From assembly GCA_964601515.1 (NCBI GenBank), contig CAZRNU010000112.1, forward strand, positions 1 through 10,217: 10,217 bases of DNA, written 5' to 3'. Both the position numbers and the translations under genes were made by a program. Below the pieces are notes generated by a model that saw only the letters and a list, made by a program, of their open reading frames with translations, had not been told where the DNA came from and ran no database searches. Positions 6,691 through 10,217 of this stretch are shown piece by piece. This stretch comes from PWND01 sp964601515 (GTDB lineage Bacteria; Bacteroidota; Bacteroidia; Bacteroidales; UBA7960). The stretch's first letter is position 1, and each line of letters opens with the position of its first letter.

Positions 6691-8094
6691 CTAATCCACT
6701 TTTTCGCCTCGAATAATTTCTCTGATATCTGCTTTTAACTTATCTGCCAGATGCTCAGCTTTTACCATGCTGTCGCTTTCAGAATATATCCTGATGATAG
6801 GTTCGGTGTTGCTTTTTCTAAGATGTACCCATTCTTTGTCAAACACAATCTTTATCCCATCTTCCCGATTGATGTCATACTTCTTGTATTGATCGGCAAT
6901 TTTGTTCATTACACTATCGATATTCAAATCAGCCGGAAGTTCAATTTTGTTTTTCGACATGTGGTATTCCGGATAAGTCTTTTTTAGAGCTTTACAGGTT
7001 TTTCCGGATTTTGCTAGATGAGTTAGAAAGAGAGCAATGCCAACAAGCGCATCGCGACCATAATGCAAATCAGGATATATTACTCCACCATTTCCTTCAC
7101 CTCCAATAACAGCATCAACAGCTTTCATTTTTTCAACAACATTTACTTCTCCTACAGCTGAGGCGTAATATTTACAGTTGTATTTTTCTGTTACATCTTT
7201 TAAAGCAAAAGTTGAGCTTAAGTTACTTACAGTGGTTCCAGGTTTGTTTTTTAAAATATAGTCAGCAATTGAAACTAATGTATACTCTTCTCCAAACATA
7301 TCTCCATCTTCACAAACTATTGCAAGCCTGTCAACATCAGGGTCAGTTGCAAATCCGAGATGAGCCTTGTTTCTCACCACTTCTTCCGATAATTCTGCTA
7401 AATGCTCAGCTAATGGCTCAGGGTTGTGAGGAAAAATACCATTAGGTTCACAATATAAACTCACAACATTTTTTACACCAAGCGACTTTAATAATGCAGG
7501 GAAGGCTATTCCACCTACAGAGTTAACGCAGTCAATTGCTACAGTATAGTTTGCATTCTTAATAGCTTTTGCATCTACAAGTGGAAGATCTAGAATCTTT
7601 TGTATATGGCTCTTAAGCCAGCTATTATCTTGATAATACTTTCCAAGTTTATCAATGGTTGCAAATTCAAAATTTTTCGGATCTGAAAGATTTAAAACTT
7701 CTTCTCCATCAGCTTTAGATAAAAACTCTCCCTTCTCATTAAGAAGTTTAAGTGCATTCCAATTTTTCGGATTATGACTTGCAGTAATAATAATTCCACC
7801 GTGAGACTTGGTTTCACACACTGCCATTTCAACTGTTGGTGTAGTTGCCAATCCACCATCTATTACATCAATACCTAATGAAATTAATCCTGATGTTATA
7901 ATATTGCTTACCAGCGGTCCTGAAATTCTTGCATCTCTTCCAATGGTGACTTTAATTTTATCGTTTGGGAATTTTTTCTTAAGCAATGTGCCGTAACCTA
8001 AAGAAATATTTAATATATCAACAGAGCTTAAAGATTCTCCTGCTTTGCCACCTAAAGTCCCTCTTATTCCTGAAATAGATTTTATTAACGTCAT
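6691..8094 (-). CDS. glmM: Phosphoglucosamine mutase-type alpha-D-phosphohexomutase
   Basis: This 467-residue enzyme belongs to the phosphoglucomutase/phosphomannomutase superfamily. In Bacteroidota the version beginning MTLIKSISGIRGT is normally annotated GlmM, which converts glucosamine-6-phosphate to glucosamine-1-phosphate for UDP-GlcNAc, peptidoglycan and LPS synthesis. All four active-site loops are present: the phosphoserine loop TASHNP (104-109, catalytic Ser106), the metal loop DPDVDR (251-256, Asp251/253/255), the sugar-specificity loop GGEGNGGV (331-338) and the phosphate-binding loop RKSNTEP (426-432). GEGNGG differs from the GE(E/Q)SGH typical of proteobacterial GlmM and resembles archaeal-type mutases, so phosphomannomutase or phosphoglucomutase activity is possible. 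Its cytoplasmic location follows from the lack of any signal sequence. It is transcribed toward mfd and divergently from the TamL-like gene, 193 bases away. Confidence 0.85.
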   Translation of the reverse strand: MTLIKSISGIRGTLGGKAGESLSSVDILNISLGYGTLLKKKFPNDKIKVTIGRDARISGPLVSNIITSGLISLGIDVIDGGLATTPTVEMAVCETKSHGGIIITASHNPKNWNALKLLNEKGEFLSKADGEEVLNLSDPKNFEFATIDKLGKYYQDNSWLKSHIQKILDLPLVDAKAIKNANYTVAIDCVNSVGGIAFPALLKSLGVKNVVSLYCEPNGIFPHNPEPLAEHLAELSEEVVRNKAHLGFATDPDVDRLAIVCEDGDMFGEEYTLVSIADYILKNKPGTTVSNLSSTFALKDVTEKYNCKYYASAVGEVNVVEKMKAVDAVIGGEGNGGVIYPDLHYGRDALVGIALFLTHLAKSGKTCKALKKTYPEYHMSKNKIELPADLNIDSVMNKIADQYKKYDINREDGIKIVFDKEWVHLRKSNTEPIIRIYSESDSMVKAEHLADKLKADIREIIRGEKVD

Positions 8095-8114
8095 TTTTTT
8101 GATTTTTTGAATGG

Positions 8115-8122
8115 CAAAGATA
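8115..8122 (-). promoter_or_regulatory. Probable glmM -7 promoter element
   Basis: Read on the minus strand this is TATCTTTG, a perfect TAnnTTTG, ending 20 bases before the ATG at 8094. No TTTG lies 19-21 bases further upstream; the nearest candidate is a TTTT at 16 bases. Element and spacing closely match those before mfd. Confidence 0.5.
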
Positions 8123-8287
8123 AATTATAGGTCGGAATAAAATACTAGTTAAACGCTTATTTTGTTTTTAATTATTAACAATTTAATGATTGATTTTGAT
8201 TTTCAGGATATTGAAACTTAGCATACCTTGTTTAGCTTTTTGCATGTTCTTAATTCGATAAAAAATGGTGTGTTATTTGATTGAGAA

Positions 8288-10217
8288 ATGCTAATTTTGG
8301 CAGTAAAAAAAATCCTTATAAAAGTGAATCACAGATATAGTATTCTATTTCTTTATTTGATACTTTTCCTTGCAATTTATTTTGCTTCATCATGTTCTTC
8401 AACCAGAAGATTGAAAGAAGGTGAATATCTGCTTACCAAAAATATCATTGAAATGGAGGATACATCTGTTGATGAGTCTCAGCTTAAAAGATATATAAGG
8501 CAGAATCCAAACAGAAAGATTTTGGGCTTTTATCGGTTTCACATGCGAACCTACCTTAATGCAGACAGAGGCAAAGAAAACAGATTGAAAAGATGGATGA
8601 AGAATACCATTGGAGAGCAGCCTGTTGTTTATGATCAGGTGTTAGTCAATAATACTGTTAAGCAGTTTCAGCTTTATATGCAAAGCAAGGGTTATTTTAA
8701 TGTGGAGGTTACTGCTCAAGAAGTCCCTTCAAGAAAAAAAATGAGAGTAATATACTCCGTAAAAGGTAATACTCCATATACTATAAGAAATATTGATTAT
8801 GATGTAAAAGATTCATTTATAGCAAAGTTTATATATGCCGATACAGTTAATTCGCTTATCCGTCCTAACAGACATTACGATGCGGATGTGTTTCAAAAGG
8901 AAAGAGAAAGAATTTCGCGTGAATTAAGAAATACAGGGTTTTATGAGTTTACTCGCGACTTTATAACTTTTAGAGTTGATACAGCACTTGGAAGCAATCA
9001 AGCGGATTTGGAGGTGTTAATAAACAATCCTTTTATCCCCATTCCGGGCAGAAGAGACACTGTTGCTGAAAGACGACACAGAAGATTTTTCATAAGTGAG
9101 GTTAATGTTATTCCTGAATACAGCCCGCTAAGGCCTGCAATACCTTATAATGATACTACGGTTATATTTTATGGAAAAAGGAACACAAAGTTTTCCTTTC
9201 TGCATGATGAACCATTAAAAATCAGACCTGAAGTTATTGCCAAAAACATAAATATTAGACCCGGAGAAGTTTACAATATAAGGGGAGTGGAGCAATCATA
9301 TTCTTATATTTCAGCACTTAGAAACCATAGGTTTGTAAATATAAATTTTCATGATTCAGAAAGAAGTATTAACAACATTCATCCAAACGATACAATTGGG
9401 ATGCTTGAGGCAAGGGTTCAGCTTTCAAGGTCTCCTTCAATTGCATATGCAATTGAAGCTGAAGGATTAAACACTGCTGGTAATCTAGGGGCAGGTGCAA
9501 ACTTATTATTCCAACATAAAAATGCTTTTAAAGGTGCCGAAATATTTAACCTTAGACTTAAAGGCGCACTTGAAATGTCGGGAGATAAAGATGCATATAG
9601 AGTTTTTGAATCATTACCTTTTAATACTCTTGAAACCGGAGCTGAATTGAGCTTTGAGTTTCCAAAGTTGCTCGTACCCATTGCTGAAGATCGTTTGTCT
9701 CAAAGAGCCAGGCCAAAGAGTATGATTATGACAGGGATTAACTATCGTCAAAGACCTGACTATACTAGGATAGTTTTTAATGTTAATTATGGATTTGAAT
9801 GGAGTGAAACAAAAGAAAAGCGTCATTATGTTACTCCTGTTGAGATAAGTTCGATAAGAATATTTAATGACTCAATATTAAGACTCAATATCCCGGATTC
9901 AAATCCTTTAATATTAAGCCGTTTTAGAAATCACCTCACAGCCGGTTTGAGATATACATATGAATATAATACTCAAGTTTTAGGGAAAAATGTTGATTTT
10001 TCATATTTAAGAACAAATTTTGAAACTTCTGGAAATATGTTGTATCTGGTCTCTGCATTAGCAGGTAGCGAAAAGGATAATAACGGACACTACAGAATTT
10101 TTAATATACCTTATGCTCAATTCATTAAAGGAGATTTTGATTATAGAAAATACACAATTCTTGACGAAAATAATACTTTAGTATTTAGATTAATGGCAGG
10201 ACTAGGAGTCCCCTTTG
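8288..10217 (+). CDS. tamL: TamL-like lipidated BamA/TamA-family outer-membrane protein (3' truncated)
   Basis: The frame is open from ATG 8288 to the window end (643 residues). A hydrophobic helix (about 18-33) ends in FASSC, placing a lipidation cysteine at residue 36, followed by STRRLKEGEYLLTKN. A Cys followed soon by a KL.EGEYLL motif is characteristic of TamL, the lipoprotein form of TamA in Bacteroidota that works with TamB in outer-membrane biogenesis. POTRA-like segments follow at about 42-158, 159-245 and 267-378, with helices such as QLYMQSKGYFNVEV, ERERISRELRNTGFYEF and YISALRNHRFVNINF. The 16-strand barrel appears to begin near residue 384 (AYAIEAEGLNTAGNLGAG). No acidic residues follow the cysteine, so there is no surface-export signal, consistent with periplasmic POTRA domains. 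An in-frame GTG at residue 13 is an alternative start. The family is secure; TamL versus another BamA-like paralogue is likely but not proven. Confidence 0.85.
   Translation, partial: MLILAVKKILIKVNHRYSILFLYLILFLAIYFASSCSSTRRLKEGEYLLTKNIIEMEDTSVDESQLKRYIRQNPNRKILGFYRFHMRTYLNADRGKENRLKRWMKNTIGEQPVVYDQVLVNNTVKQFQLYMQSKGYFNVEVTAQEVPSRKKMRVIYSVKGNTPYTIRNIDYDVKDSFIAKFIYADTVNSLIRPNRHYDADVFQKERERISRELRNTGFYEFTRDFITFRVDTALGSNQADLEVLINNPFIPIPGRRDTVAERRHRRFFISEVNVIPEYSPLRPAIPYNDTTVIFYGKRNTKFSFLHDEPLKIRPEVIAKNINIRPGEVYNIRGVEQSYSYISALRNHRFVNINFHDSERSINNIHPNDTIGMLEARVQLSRSPSIAYAIEAEGLNTAGNLGAGANLLFQHKNAFKGAEIFNLRLKGALEMSGDKDAYRVFESLPFNTLETGAELSFEFPKLLVPIAEDRLSQRARPKSMIMTGINYRQRPDYTRIVFNVNYGFEWSETKEKRHYVTPVEISSIRIFNDSILRLNIPDSNPLILSRFRNHLTAGLRYTYEYNTQVLGKNVDFSYLRTNFETSGNMLYLVSALAGSEKDNNGHYRIFNIPYAQFIKGDFDYRKYTILDENNTLVFRLMAGLGVPF

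Noticed and set aside
9418..9826. Two minus-strand ORFs of 87 and 70 residues
   Set aside because: They are antisense shadows of the long TamL-like frame, which is clearly the coding one.
1..10217. CRISPR array, tRNA, rRNA or insertion sequence
   Set aside because: No regularly spaced direct repeats, no tRNA-like cloverleaf or rRNA sequence, and no transposase-like frame were seen on either strand.

Overview
The window looks like a chromosomal segment from a member of the Bacteroidota. It is AT-rich. Two genes have the Bacteroidota-type -7 promoter element TAnnTTTG, here the identical string TATCTTTGC. Classical Shine-Dalgarno sites are mostly absent. The proteins also fit the phylum: a lipidated TamA-like protein (TamL type), a DUF4153-like membrane protein, and a GlmM-type mutase beginning MTLIKSISGIRGT. 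I cannot place it below phylum level with confidence.

The left third (1-1890) is accessory in character. It starts inside the 3' part of a ComEC-type metallo-beta-lactamase-fold gene (2-511, +). Next is a 218-bp spacer with two GC-rich islands, an imperfect hairpin over the MBL stop codon, a full -33/-7 promoter match, and a terminator about 80 bp downstream. Together these suggest a small untranslated RNA (about 623-705). A WG-repeat protein follows on the minus strand (730-1326). Just upstream of it (1345-1627, -) is a relic that no intact ORF reveals. It holds the first ~50 codons of a restriction-modification DNA methyltransferase fused, out of frame, to that protein's last ~45 codons. 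The middle has been lost through what looks like a short-microhomology deletion.

The right two thirds (1889-10217) are ordinary housekeeping content. They contain a polytopic membrane protein of unknown function (1889-3130, +), the transcription-repair coupling factor Mfd (3270-6620, +), a convergent phosphoglucosamine-mutase-type enzyme (6691-8094, -), and, divergent from it, the 5' part of a TamL-like outer-membrane assembly lipoprotein (8288 to the window end, +).

These genes do not form one pathway. Mfd couples stalled transcription to repair, the mutase feeds cell-wall precursor synthesis, and TamL acts in outer-membrane biogenesis. The left end may be a decaying defence or accessory island: it has an R-M relic, an orphan WG-repeat gene, and an MBL-fold hydrolase cut by the window edge. 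I see no convincing new multi-gene system. The items most worth following up are the candidate small RNA and the methyltransferase deletion scar.
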